64,000 nucleotides of DNA from DAOVXM01 sp963746255 (lineage in GTDB: Bacteria; Chloroflexota; Anaerolineae; Anaerolineales; UBA4823): assembly GCA_963746255.1 (NCBI GenBank), contig CAVVAJ010000009.1:372001-436000 (forward strand), given 5' to 3'. Each line of letters opens with the position of its first letter. Position 1 is the stretch's first letter. Of the stretch, positions 54,483 through 62,217 are shown piece after piece. The notes under the pieces were generated by a model. The model made no database searches and had not been told where the DNA came from. It was given only the letters and a program-made list of their open reading frames with translations. Both the position numbers and the translations under genes were made by a program.

Positions 54483-55469
54483 ATGTCTCACTTGAAAAAA
54501 CTCGTTTTTCTGTTCATTATTGCTGTGATCGTTCTGGTAGGTTGCTCGTCTGCTGAAGAGGAAGCTGGTTGTTCCCCCAACTGCACGTATGATGACCTAG
54601 TTGTCGGCTTCCTTCAGACCGGTTCTGAAGGCGGTTGGCGCGCTGCCAACACCGCTTCCTTCAAGGAAACTGCGGAACAGTTAGGACTCACTCTGAAGTT
54701 CTATGATTCGCAGAACGACCTGGCCAAACAGGTTGCCGGTTTCCAGCAGTTCATCGAGGATCCTGAAGTAAACGTCATCGTTATGTCCCCTCTCGAGGTA
54801 ACCGGTTGGGATCAGGTTCTGCAGGATGCCGAAACCGCTGGGAAGATCGTTGTTCTGTCTGACCGCCGCATTGATGGTAATGAAGATAAGTATGTGACCT
54901 TCGTTGGTGCGGACTTCGTCGAAGAAGGTCGCAAAGCTGGTACTGAAATGTGCAAGATGCTCGAAGGCAGCGAATCGAAGATAGTTTGGGAACTGCAGGG
55001 TAATGTAGGGGCTGCTCCTGCCATCGACCGTGGCACGGGTTTCCGTGAGACAGCCGAAGAGTGTGGCATCGAAGTCACCAAAACCCAGACCGCCAACTGG
55101 AGCATCTTCGAAGGAAAGCAGGTAACGGAGGCCTGGTTGAAGGAGACCCAGGATGTCCAGGGAATCTTTGGACAAAACGATGAGATGGCGTTCGGTGCAA
55201 TCGAAGCGCTCAGAGAAGCGGGTCTCGTACCAGCTGAGGATGTCAAGATCATCTCGGTAGACGCTACTTCTGGTGCTTTCCAGGCGATGCTTGATGGCAC
55301 ATTGAACGTGACCGTAGAGTGTAACCCGTTGCTAGCCCCGCAGGTCTATGAAGCTTCCCTGGCAGCCCTAAATGGTGAAACTTTGCCTAAGTGGATTCCC
55401 TCAGAGGAAAGTGTATACTTCATGGACGACCCGAACCTGCAATCAATTGCTGACGGGCGCAAGTATTAA
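54483..55469 (+). CDS. Sugar ABC transporter substrate-binding lipoprotein, YtfQ-like (second paralogue)
   Basis: The 328-residue lipoprotein has lipobox VLVGC (Cys21) and the same fold as its paralogue: VVGFLQTGSEGGWRAANTAS, VMSPLEVTGWDQVLQDAE, LSDRRIDG and NVTVECNPLLAP. It is the likely receptor of the ABC system that follows. Its codon use is more GC-ending than its neighbours, which suits high expression. ATG 54483 follows AAAGGAGAG; an earlier in-frame start at 54351 would place 44 residues before the signal peptide and is rejected. An intercistronic hairpin follows. Confidence 0.93.
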   Translation: MSHLKKLVFLFIIAVIVLVGCSSAEEEAGCSPNCTYDDLVVGFLQTGSEGGWRAANTASFKETAEQLGLTLKFYDSQNDLAKQVAGFQQFIEDPEVNVIVMSPLEVTGWDQVLQDAETAGKIVVLSDRRIDGNEDKYVTFVGADFVEEGRKAGTEMCKMLEGSESKIVWELQGNVGAAPAIDRGTGFRETAEECGIEVTKTQTANWSIFEGKQVTEAWLKETQDVQGIFGQNDEMAFGAIEALREAGLVPAEDVKIISVDATSGAFQAMLDGTLNVTVECNPLLAPQVYEASLAALNGETLPKWIPSEESVYFMDDPNLQSIADGRKY

Positions 55470-55536
55470 AATTCTGATAACAGGTATCCTGAGTCCTTAG
55501 CGAAAGATGAGTCGTAAACCAGGAACAAAATAAGGA

Positions 55537-55573
55537 ATTGGGAAGTGGTTTTTTGTACATGCCGCTTCCCAAT
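55537..55573 (+). promoter_or_regulatory. Intercistronic hairpin between binding protein and ATPase
   Basis: ATTGGGAAGTGG (55537-55548) pairs with CCGCTTCCCAAT (55562-55573), with 11 of 12 positions matched and TTTTTTG in the loop rather than after the stem. Such stems behind binding-protein genes commonly protect the upstream mRNA or lower downstream expression. Confidence 0.6.
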
Positions 55574-55605
55574 CTCCATTTATAGGCTGGAAGAGGCAGG
55601 CAAGC

Positions 55606-57129
55606 ATGTCCGATGCGAATGATTATATCCTGACAATGGAAGGCATCAGTAAGGCTTTCCCAGGGGTACAAGCGCTTGAAAATGTGGACTTTACCCTGAA
55701 AAGAGGTGAAATTCACTGCTTGGTCGGAGAGAACGGCGCTGGAAAATCTACCTTGATCAAAGCTTTAACCGGCGTCGAGCGCCCGGACGCAGGTAAGATC
55801 ACTTTGGATGGCGAAGAGATCCACACTCGATCCCCCCAGCACGCTCAAAGGTTAGGAATCAGCACTGTCTATCAAGAAATCAACTTGTGTCCTAACCTTA
55901 CAGTTGCTGAAAATATTCTGCTCGGCCGGGAACCCCATCGATTTGGCAGCATTGATTGGGCCAAGATGAACGCTGAATCTGTCGAAATTCTCAAACGCTT
56001 GCTTGACATTGACATCGATGTTACTAAGCTACTAGGTACATACACTGTTGCCATTCAGCAAATGGTAGCTATTGCACGGGCGCTTGATATCACCTCTGCC
56101 AAAATATTGATTTTGGATGAACCTACTTCCAGTTTGGATGCAAATGAAACCCAACAGCTATTTAATGTAATGAGTAAACTTCGTGAAGATGGGGTAGGCA
56201 TTATCTTTATTACGCATTTTATTGACCAAGTTTTTGAAATTTCAGACAGGATCACTGTCTTACGAAATGGGAAATTGGTAGGAACCTTTGATACAGATTC
56301 ACTCTTGCGTGTTGAGTTGATTGCCAAAATGATTGGCCGGAGTTTAGCTGATCTCGATGATATGTCGAGTATTAAATTGGAAAGTAGTAAACATATTAAA
56401 AGGGATGCTGTACTACTCGCTAAAGGATTGGGGCGTATAGGGGCGATTAAGCCATTCGACCTGGAATTACATGCCGGAGAAGTGGTTGGGTTGGCTGGCC
56501 TTCTTGGCTCAGGGCGTACGGAAACAGCCAGTCTTCTATTCGGCATTGACAAACCGGATACAGGCTATATTGAATACAATGGAAAAACAGTCACGGATCA
56601 TACCCCGCTTGGAGCTATCAAGCGGGGTATTGCCCTCTGTCCCGAGGATCGTAAAGCCGAAGGTATTGTCGATGATCTCACCGTCAGAGAAAATATCATC
56701 CTGGCCATTCAAGCCAATAGAGGTTGGTTTAATAATCTGAGTACGCAAGAACAATATGAGATCGCAGACAAGTACATCGAGATGTTAGATATTGCTACAC
56801 CAACAGCTGATCAACTCGTCACAAACTTGAGCGGTGGTAATCAACAAAAAGTGATTCTTGCACGATGGCTAGCGACAAACCCACAGGTGCTTATCCTGGA
56901 TGAACCTACTCGTGGGATCGATGTGGGTACCAAGGCTGAAATTCAAAAACTGGTGCTTGAGCTGGCAGATGAAGGCAAGGCCTGCCTGTTTATTTCATCT
57001 GAGTTGGAAGAAGTGTTACGCACCAGCCACCGTATCGCTGTGTTACGGGAACGAGAGAAAGTAGCTGAATTCAGTGGTGAGGTAGACGAGAATACGATTA
57101 TCCACGCAATTGCAGGGAGTGAAGCATGA
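55606..57129 (+). CDS. Sugar ABC transporter ATPase (YtfR-like, two nucleotide-binding domains)
   Basis: The 507-residue protein has two fused ATPase halves. The first has Walker A GENGAGKSTLIK and Walker B ILILDEPTSSLD; the second has the degenerate loop LLGSGRTETASLLFG, signature LSGGNQQKVILARWL and VLILDEPTRGIDVGT. This matches RbsA/MglA/YtfR. It energises uptake through the two permeases downstream, and its stop overlaps the first permease start (ATGA). Confidence 0.95.
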   Translation: MSDANDYILTMEGISKAFPGVQALENVDFTLKRGEIHCLVGENGAGKSTLIKALTGVERPDAGKITLDGEEIHTRSPQHAQRLGISTVYQEINLCPNLTVAENILLGREPHRFGSIDWAKMNAESVEILKRLLDIDIDVTKLLGTYTVAIQQMVAIARALDITSAKILILDEPTSSLDANETQQLFNVMSKLREDGVGIIFITHFIDQVFEISDRITVLRNGKLVGTFDTDSLLRVELIAKMIGRSLADLDDMSSIKLESSKHIKRDAVLLAKGLGRIGAIKPFDLELHAGEVVGLAGLLGSGRTETASLLFGIDKPDTGYIEYNGKTVTDHTPLGAIKRGIALCPEDRKAEGIVDDLTVRENIILAIQANRGWFNNLSTQEQYEIADKYIEMLDIATPTADQLVTNLSGGNQQKVILARWLATNPQVLILDEPTRGIDVGTKAEIQKLVLELADEGKACLFISSELEEVLRTSHRIAVLREREKVAEFSGEVDENTIIHAIAGSEA

Positions 57130-58193
57130 GAATACCAATAAAATCATCTTTCACGTGGAAAAGCATGACAGAGAGCAGGCTCTTTTTCCCCATCGTGGCC
57201 TTATTCCTCATCCTGCTCTATGATTTGATCTTTATACCCGGATTTTTTTCCATCGAAAATAGAGATGGCAATCTGTATGGAAGCCTGATCGACATCTTCC
57301 GAAATGGTTCGACTGTTATGTTGCTGGCCATTGGCATGACTCTGGTCATCGCAACCGCCGGGGTTGACCTTTCGGTGGGTGCTGTCATGGCGATTGCTGC
57401 TTCGGTGGCAGGAATATTGATGAATCCTTCAGCGCTTCGAAACGAGGTATTTTTCGTCACAGATCCATATTACACATTTCAACCGCTTTGGGTAGTAATT
57501 GGGGCAGCCCTGATCGTGGCCATAATCTGTGGTTTGTGGAACGGGGTACTGGTGGCCTACATGAGAATCCAACCCATGGTGGCTACACTGATCTTGATGA
57601 TTGCCGGTCGCGGGATTGCCCAATTGATCACAAACGGGCTCAGGGTCCAAATTACTTATAGACCATTTGCATATATTGGACAGGGATGGATTATCTTGCC
57701 TTTTTCCTTGTATATCGTAGCCTTTGTATACGCACTCACCTGGCTCTTGACCCGCAAAACAGCGATTGGTATGTTCATAGAATCGGTGGGGATCAATTTT
57801 CGGTCCAGTTTTTTCAGCGGTATTGATGAAAAGAAAATCAAATTACTGGTCTATACATTTTGCGGTTTTTGCGCTGGGATTGCCGGATTGGTGGCCAGTT
57901 CAAATATCCGGACATCGGATGCCAATAATATTGGAATGACCACCGAGCTGGATGCCATCCTTGCGGTGGTGATCGGCGGGACATCCATGGCGGGTGGACG
58001 TTTTTCCTTGCTGGCTAGTATGATCGGCGCTTTGGTTATGCAGGCGATAACCCAATCCATGTACGCGATCGGCGTGCCAGCCTTTGCTCTTCAGGCAATC
58101 AAGGCAGTGGTTGTTATCATTGTGATCCTGCTTTTCTCGGAACAAGTTAGAGGCTTTGTCCGAGGAATCGGTGCGCAGAAAAAAGAGGTTTAA
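57126..58193 (+). CDS. Sugar ABC transporter permease 1 (YtfT-like)
   Basis: The 355-residue permease has about eight to ten helices and the BPD-transp-2 signature (GMTLVIATAGVDLSVGAVMA) near residue 75, with AVVIGGTSMAGGRFSL near 280. It is the first of two permeases in the galactofuranose/ribose class. It starts inside the ATPase stop and ends two bases before permease 2, so it is tightly coupled. Confidence 0.93.
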   Translation: MRIPIKSSFTWKSMTESRLFFPIVALFLILLYDLIFIPGFFSIENRDGNLYGSLIDIFRNGSTVMLLAIGMTLVIATAGVDLSVGAVMAIAASVAGILMNPSALRNEVFFVTDPYYTFQPLWVVIGAALIVAIICGLWNGVLVAYMRIQPMVATLILMIAGRGIAQLITNGLRVQITYRPFAYIGQGWIILPFSLYIVAFVYALTWLLTRKTAIGMFIESVGINFRSSFFSGIDEKKIKLLVYTFCGFCAGIAGLVASSNIRTSDANNIGMTTELDAILAVVIGGTSMAGGRFSLLASMIGALVMQAITQSMYAIGVPAFALQAIKAVVVIIVILLFSEQVRGFVRGIGAQKKEV

Positions 58194-58195
58194 CC

Positions 58196-59794
58196 ATGTT
58201 GCGACGGGTAAACATATTTATTTCGAATAATCGCAAGTTCATTCCAATTTTTTCTACAGCGGTACTGGCTTTAGCGGCCTATGGGATTGGAGCGTATTTT
58301 TTTGTTGGCATGCGGAATCCACAAGTGTTCTTTAACTTGTTCCGAAATAGTTCTTGGTTACTGATCAGCGGCATTGGGATGACGTTTGTCATTCTAACCG
58401 GAGGTATTGATCTTTCAGTGAGCGGTGTAGTGGCACTGACGACGGTAGCCTCTGCCGTGTTGCTTCGAGACGGATGGAATGCGTGGGGTGTCATTTTACT
58501 CATGTTGGCAATGGGAATGACTCTTGGCGCCATTATGGGAAGTTTTATAGTTTTTTTGAAGGTCCAGCCGTTTATAGCCACCCTGGCAGGCATGTGGTTT
58601 GCTCGAGGTATGTGTTTCTTTATCAGCGACGATGCAGTCACTATTGACAATCGCATTTTTCAAATTCTTGGAAAAACCAGAATCCTTATCCCAGGGTTGA
58701 CAGAAATTGCTGCAAAACAAGGGAATCCAGCTCCTTATCTCTCCATTCCAGTAGTTGTTGGGTTTATCTTATTGATAGTGGCAATCTATGTTGCCCACTT
58801 AACACGCTTTGGTCGTACAGTGTATGCTATTGGTGGTAATGAAGGCAGGAATGAACAGTCTGCCCGTTTAATGGGCTTGCGTGTGAACAGAACAAAATTA
58901 CTAGTTTATACCTTCAATGGATTTTGTTCGGCCTTAGCAGGTCTATCGTTCAGCCTCTTTGTATTTTCAGGGCATGGCTTGTATGCACCAGGCTTTGAGT
59001 TAGAGGTCATCGCTTCGGTAGTGATGGGCGGGACGATGTTGACTGGAGGCTCAGGTTATGTCATTGGTACATTATTTGGTGTTATGGTTCTTGCTGTTAC
59101 CCAAGCACTGATCCAGTTTATCGGATCCCTTAGCTCTTGGTGGACAAAAATTGTGATCGGTGTGCTTACACTCATTTTCATTGGTGTTCAGACTGGTTTG
59201 GCAACTCGAAAAGACGACACCAAAGTGGCTCGGGACCCACAGACAGTAGAATCTGAACAGATTCGCCGGCGAAAGCAGGCACTCGTATGGGGTGGGTTCG
59301 TGATTCTGATCGTGCTTGCATTCATCTTTATCCCCAAAATAATGGGAGGCAATGGCACTGAAACCGTAGAAGTGTTTGCTTGCGAGGTAGCTCCCTTCCG
59401 AGAAGAGGAGGCTGCAAGCCTGATCGCAGACGGTGCAGTGATCGCTTATCAGCGAACCGCAGGCCCCAATTGTATCGATGAGATGTATGCGATATATCCC
59501 AATGGCCGGGTTGTGGGTAACAGCGGTGAAAAGCAAGTCGAAGCACAAGTGTCCCCAGCTGATATTGAGCAATTACTTTCAACGATCCGTGAAGAGTATG
59601 GGTGGTTTACGGATGAAATATATGATACCTACCTTGCCCCATGCAGGCAGTGTTATGCTCATTATGTTATTGTTTCTGATAGCGGTCAAGAGAAGGGTGC
59701 AATGGCTGTCGATGGCACAACGGCAATGCCCTCTGAGTATGGATTTACACTAGCCGTCATCCGGCCCGTGCTTCCAGAAATTCCTGTTCCATAG
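58196..59794 (+). CDS. Sugar ABC transporter permease 2 (YjfF-like) with an extra C-terminal extracytoplasmic domain
   Basis: Residues 1-335 are a normal permease (GMTFVILTGGIDLSVSGVVA, VVMGGTMLTGGSGYVIG). The protein does not end there. A basic linker, a further membrane helix (about 361-382) and an extracytoplasmic domain of about 145 residues follow, to 532. This domain has Cys396, Cys426 and a CRQC pair (483-486) and contains YAIYPNGRVV. The usual length is about 330. The extra domain resembles small cysteine-containing domains I recall from Chloroflexota lipoproteins, but I cannot name the family. It is not a frameshift artefact, as the frame is open throughout. Confidence 0.88.
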   Translation: MLRRVNIFISNNRKFIPIFSTAVLALAAYGIGAYFFVGMRNPQVFFNLFRNSSWLLISGIGMTFVILTGGIDLSVSGVVALTTVASAVLLRDGWNAWGVILLMLAMGMTLGAIMGSFIVFLKVQPFIATLAGMWFARGMCFFISDDAVTIDNRIFQILGKTRILIPGLTEIAAKQGNPAPYLSIPVVVGFILLIVAIYVAHLTRFGRTVYAIGGNEGRNEQSARLMGLRVNRTKLLVYTFNGFCSALAGLSFSLFVFSGHGLYAPGFELEVIASVVMGGTMLTGGSGYVIGTLFGVMVLAVTQALIQFIGSLSSWWTKIVIGVLTLIFIGVQTGLATRKDDTKVARDPQTVESEQIRRRKQALVWGGFVILIVLAFIFIPKIMGGNGTETVEVFACEVAPFREEEAASLIADGAVIAYQRTAGPNCIDEMYAIYPNGRVVGNSGEKQVEAQVSPADIEQLLSTIREEYGWFTDEIYDTYLAPCRQCYAHYVIVSDSGQEKGAMAVDGTTAMPSEYGFTLAVIRPVLPEIPVP

Positions 59795-59869
59795 CAGTTT
59801 TGCATAATAGCAAACAAAGTGGTGGCTTTCGGTGCACCCATGAAATTTGTCCTTCAAGGAGAAGGAAAG

Positions 59870-60796
59870 ATGATTTCTAGAAAAGTATTAATTCCGGTTC
59901 TCCTGGCTGTTAATTTGTTTATTTTTGGTTGTGCATATATTGTGTTCCCTGAGGGGTTGGAAGCAAGGGATGATTCACATGCGGAAAACGAAGGCTGGAC
60001 CGGTATCGTAACGGATGTAGTCGAGACTGAGAGCGGGGATTTGCATATTGATATTGCTATCCGGAACGATACAGGTGATTGGAATACGATGCAGGCCGCG
60101 GACGATAAACCGGCTGTACTCACAGGCATTGATGGAAATACCACAAATTGCGATGCGGTATTTGTTGGTACCGGAGAACATCGCATGGCACCAGGTTTTC
60201 AAATACGTGGTTATACAAGTGATGAAAGTGGTCAGCCGGAACCCCAGCTTCTTTATGTGGAGTGTGAGGGTGCCGTGGCTGCTGCAGGGTCCAAACTCAC
60301 GATCGACTATATTAGTTTTGGCGGTGAACTCGATTACTATATCGAGGAAACCAACCAGGTCGAAGGAAAAATGACACTAAACCTTGATGAAGTCGTCACC
60401 GAATTGACCTATCCAGTCGCTTCACCGGTGGATGATTTGATACAAGATGCATCAGTTGAAATAACCGCTCTCAGTGAGAATGTTATCAGTCTCCTGGATG
60501 TTCAACGCACTGATTTGGGTTTTCTATTCACGTGGCAGAATTTCAATCCATCCAAATTCCCCCTAAAAACGCATATCGGTATCCCGCCAGTGATTGGAGA
60601 TGATGGCATTATCTATGGTATCTTTGAAACCCAGGATATGTCGGATGTACCCCTAACTCCCGCTGGAGAAAGTGTGGAGTGGACAACCGATGTTACCGTT
60701 CCGGAAGACGTCCGCGGTTTATATATTTTACTAAGCGTGGAGTCAAATAAGCCAAGAACGTATTTGATGTACGCTATCGATATCACCGATCAATAG
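59870..60796 (+). CDS. Lipoprotein of unknown function
   Basis: The 308-residue product has a lipoprotein signal (ISRKVLIPVLLAVNLFIFGC, Cys near 20) and then mostly beta-strand sequence with two similar halves: GWTGIVTDVVETESGDLHID early and a DVQRTDLGFLFTWQNFNP segment later. No domain is recognised. ATG 59870 is chosen because AAGGAGAAGGA precedes it; an in-frame GTG at 59819 has no signal. It sits between the transporter and the thiol-redox genes, all in one direction, and could be a surface partner of either. Confidence 0.7.
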   Translation: MISRKVLIPVLLAVNLFIFGCAYIVFPEGLEARDDSHAENEGWTGIVTDVVETESGDLHIDIAIRNDTGDWNTMQAADDKPAVLTGIDGNTTNCDAVFVGTGEHRMAPGFQIRGYTSDESGQPEPQLLYVECEGAVAAAGSKLTIDYISFGGELDYYIEETNQVEGKMTLNLDEVVTELTYPVASPVDDLIQDASVEITALSENVISLLDVQRTDLGFLFTWQNFNPSKFPLKTHIGIPPVIGDDGIIYGIFETQDMSDVPLTPAGESVEWTTDVTVPEDVRGLYILLSVESNKPRTYLMYAIDITDQ

Positions 60797-60916
60797 AGAT
60801 GTTTGCATGGCGGTGATAGGGCGACAGCAATTTCAAGGATGTGCACACTGGTTTCAGGGCGGAACCTGATATGGAAAGTTTGGAAATTTACTAGCAGATC
60901 AACCAACAAAAGCAAA

Positions 60917-61477
60917 ATGCGAATTAAGACGATCATCCAAAACACTATTTTGACTTTCTTCCTGTTCAATCTGCTACTGGCTGCTTGTGATAACCTCGCT
61001 CCGACCCCGCTCCCTGAGTCTGCTGATGATACCCCTGAATGGTTCGATATTGAATTGACTGACGTACAAACTGGCGAGATCTTCACCATGAACGACTTTG
61101 CCGGGAAGGTTGTGTTGGTTGAAACCATGGCCATGTGGTGTCCTAACTGCATCGTTCAGGCGCACGAAGTAAGAAAACTGCATGGTCTGCTTAGCAACCC
61201 GGATGATTTGGTCTCGATCAGTCTGGATGTCGATGTGAACGAGGACGCGGCTGCGCTCAAGGAATATTCCGATAGGTATGGTTTCGAATGGCACTATGCA
61301 ATTGCTCCCCTTGAAGTTGCCCGTGCACTCGGCAATTTGTATAGTGCACAATATCTTAATCCGCCTCTCTCACCGATGCTGGTGATCGACCGCAACGGCG
61401 AAGTCCATACGCTCGAATACGGTAAAAAGAGTGCGGAAACACTTTTAAAGAGCATCGAACCCTACTTAACCCCATGA
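60917..61477 (+). CDS. TlpA-like redoxin lipoprotein
   Basis: The 186-residue protein has a lipoprotein signal with LLLAAC (Cys24), then a thioredoxin-like fold with the WCPNC active site (Cys75, Cys78) and LSPMLVIDRNGEVHTLEYG containing the cis-Pro. It is anchored outside the membrane and would reduce or exchange thiols there, fed with electrons by the CcdA protein that starts six bases later. ATG 60917 is used; the frame is open earlier, but only this start gives a proper signal peptide. Confidence 0.9.
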   Translation: MRIKTIIQNTILTFFLFNLLLAACDNLAPTPLPESADDTPEWFDIELTDVQTGEIFTMNDFAGKVVLVETMAMWCPNCIVQAHEVRKLHGLLSNPDDLVSISLDVDVNEDAAALKEYSDRYGFEWHYAIAPLEVARALGNLYSAQYLNPPLSPMLVIDRNGEVHTLEYGKKSAETLLKSIEPYLTP

Positions 61478-61483
61478 TTGATC

Positions 61484-62152
61484 ATGGAAATAGCAATCAC
61501 ATCCTTCTTTCTCGGTCTTCTGGCAACTACAAGTCCTTGTGTCCTGCCGCTCTATCCTGGCTTCCTGGCCTATTTGAGCGGCCAAACCTATATAGAGAAG
61601 GGGAGGCAACGATATTTCTTAGGTTTCTTTGTGCTTGCCGGAGTATTGACCATGATGCTCGCCTTGGGAGGATTAATCGCCTTGCTAGCTGTACCTACCG
61701 GCAACGCGTTGGCCATCATCATCCCACTGGCAGATTTATTGATTCTGCTGCTGGGCGTTCTGCTTCTGCTTGATCACAACCCTTTCAAAACTCTACCGCA
61801 AATTCAAGTACCGGTTCTGCGCCACCCATTTCTCAACGCGTATACGTACGGCTTGCTCTATGGCCCAATTGCGCTACCCTGTTCCGGGCCGCTGGTGGTT
61901 GGTATCTTTGCTTTGTCCCTGACTACTGGTGAAGCATTGAGCATACTATGGGTCTTCCTCTGGTTTGGGCTAGGGTTTGGCTTACCTCTGTTGATCCTTT
62001 CTTTGCTATCTGGCGCTTTACAACACCAATTGACTACCCTGTTTGCCCGTCATAGCAGGGTTATCAATATTATAGGTGGGCTGCTATTGATCGGCATCGC
62101 CATCTATGATTTGAGCCTAAACTGGGAAATGTTGCGGTTTTTCTATGCTTAA
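61484..62152 (+). CDS. Cytochrome c biogenesis protein CcdA-like thiol transporter
   Basis: The 222-residue protein has six helices and the CcdA signatures ATTSPCVLPLYPGFLAYLSG near the start and GPIALPCSGPLVVG near the middle, each with one membrane-embedded Cys. It carries reducing power from cytosolic thioredoxin across the membrane to the redoxin lipoprotein encoded just upstream. Starts at TTG 61478 and ATG 61484 are both possible. No haem lyase or cytochrome gene is adjacent. Confidence 0.93.
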   Translation: MEIAITSFFLGLLATTSPCVLPLYPGFLAYLSGQTYIEKGRQRYFLGFFVLAGVLTMMLALGGLIALLAVPTGNALAIIIPLADLLILLLGVLLLLDHNPFKTLPQIQVPVLRHPFLNAYTYGLLYGPIALPCSGPLVVGIFALSLTTGEALSILWVFLWFGLGFGLPLLILSLLSGALQHQLTTLFARHSRVINIIGGLLLIGIAIYDLSLNWEMLRFFYA

Positions 62153-62217
62153 ATACAACCATCAGTGCCTTTGATCTTGAGATGGAAATTCTATAGAATT
62201 ATAGTAATTAGATAGCC

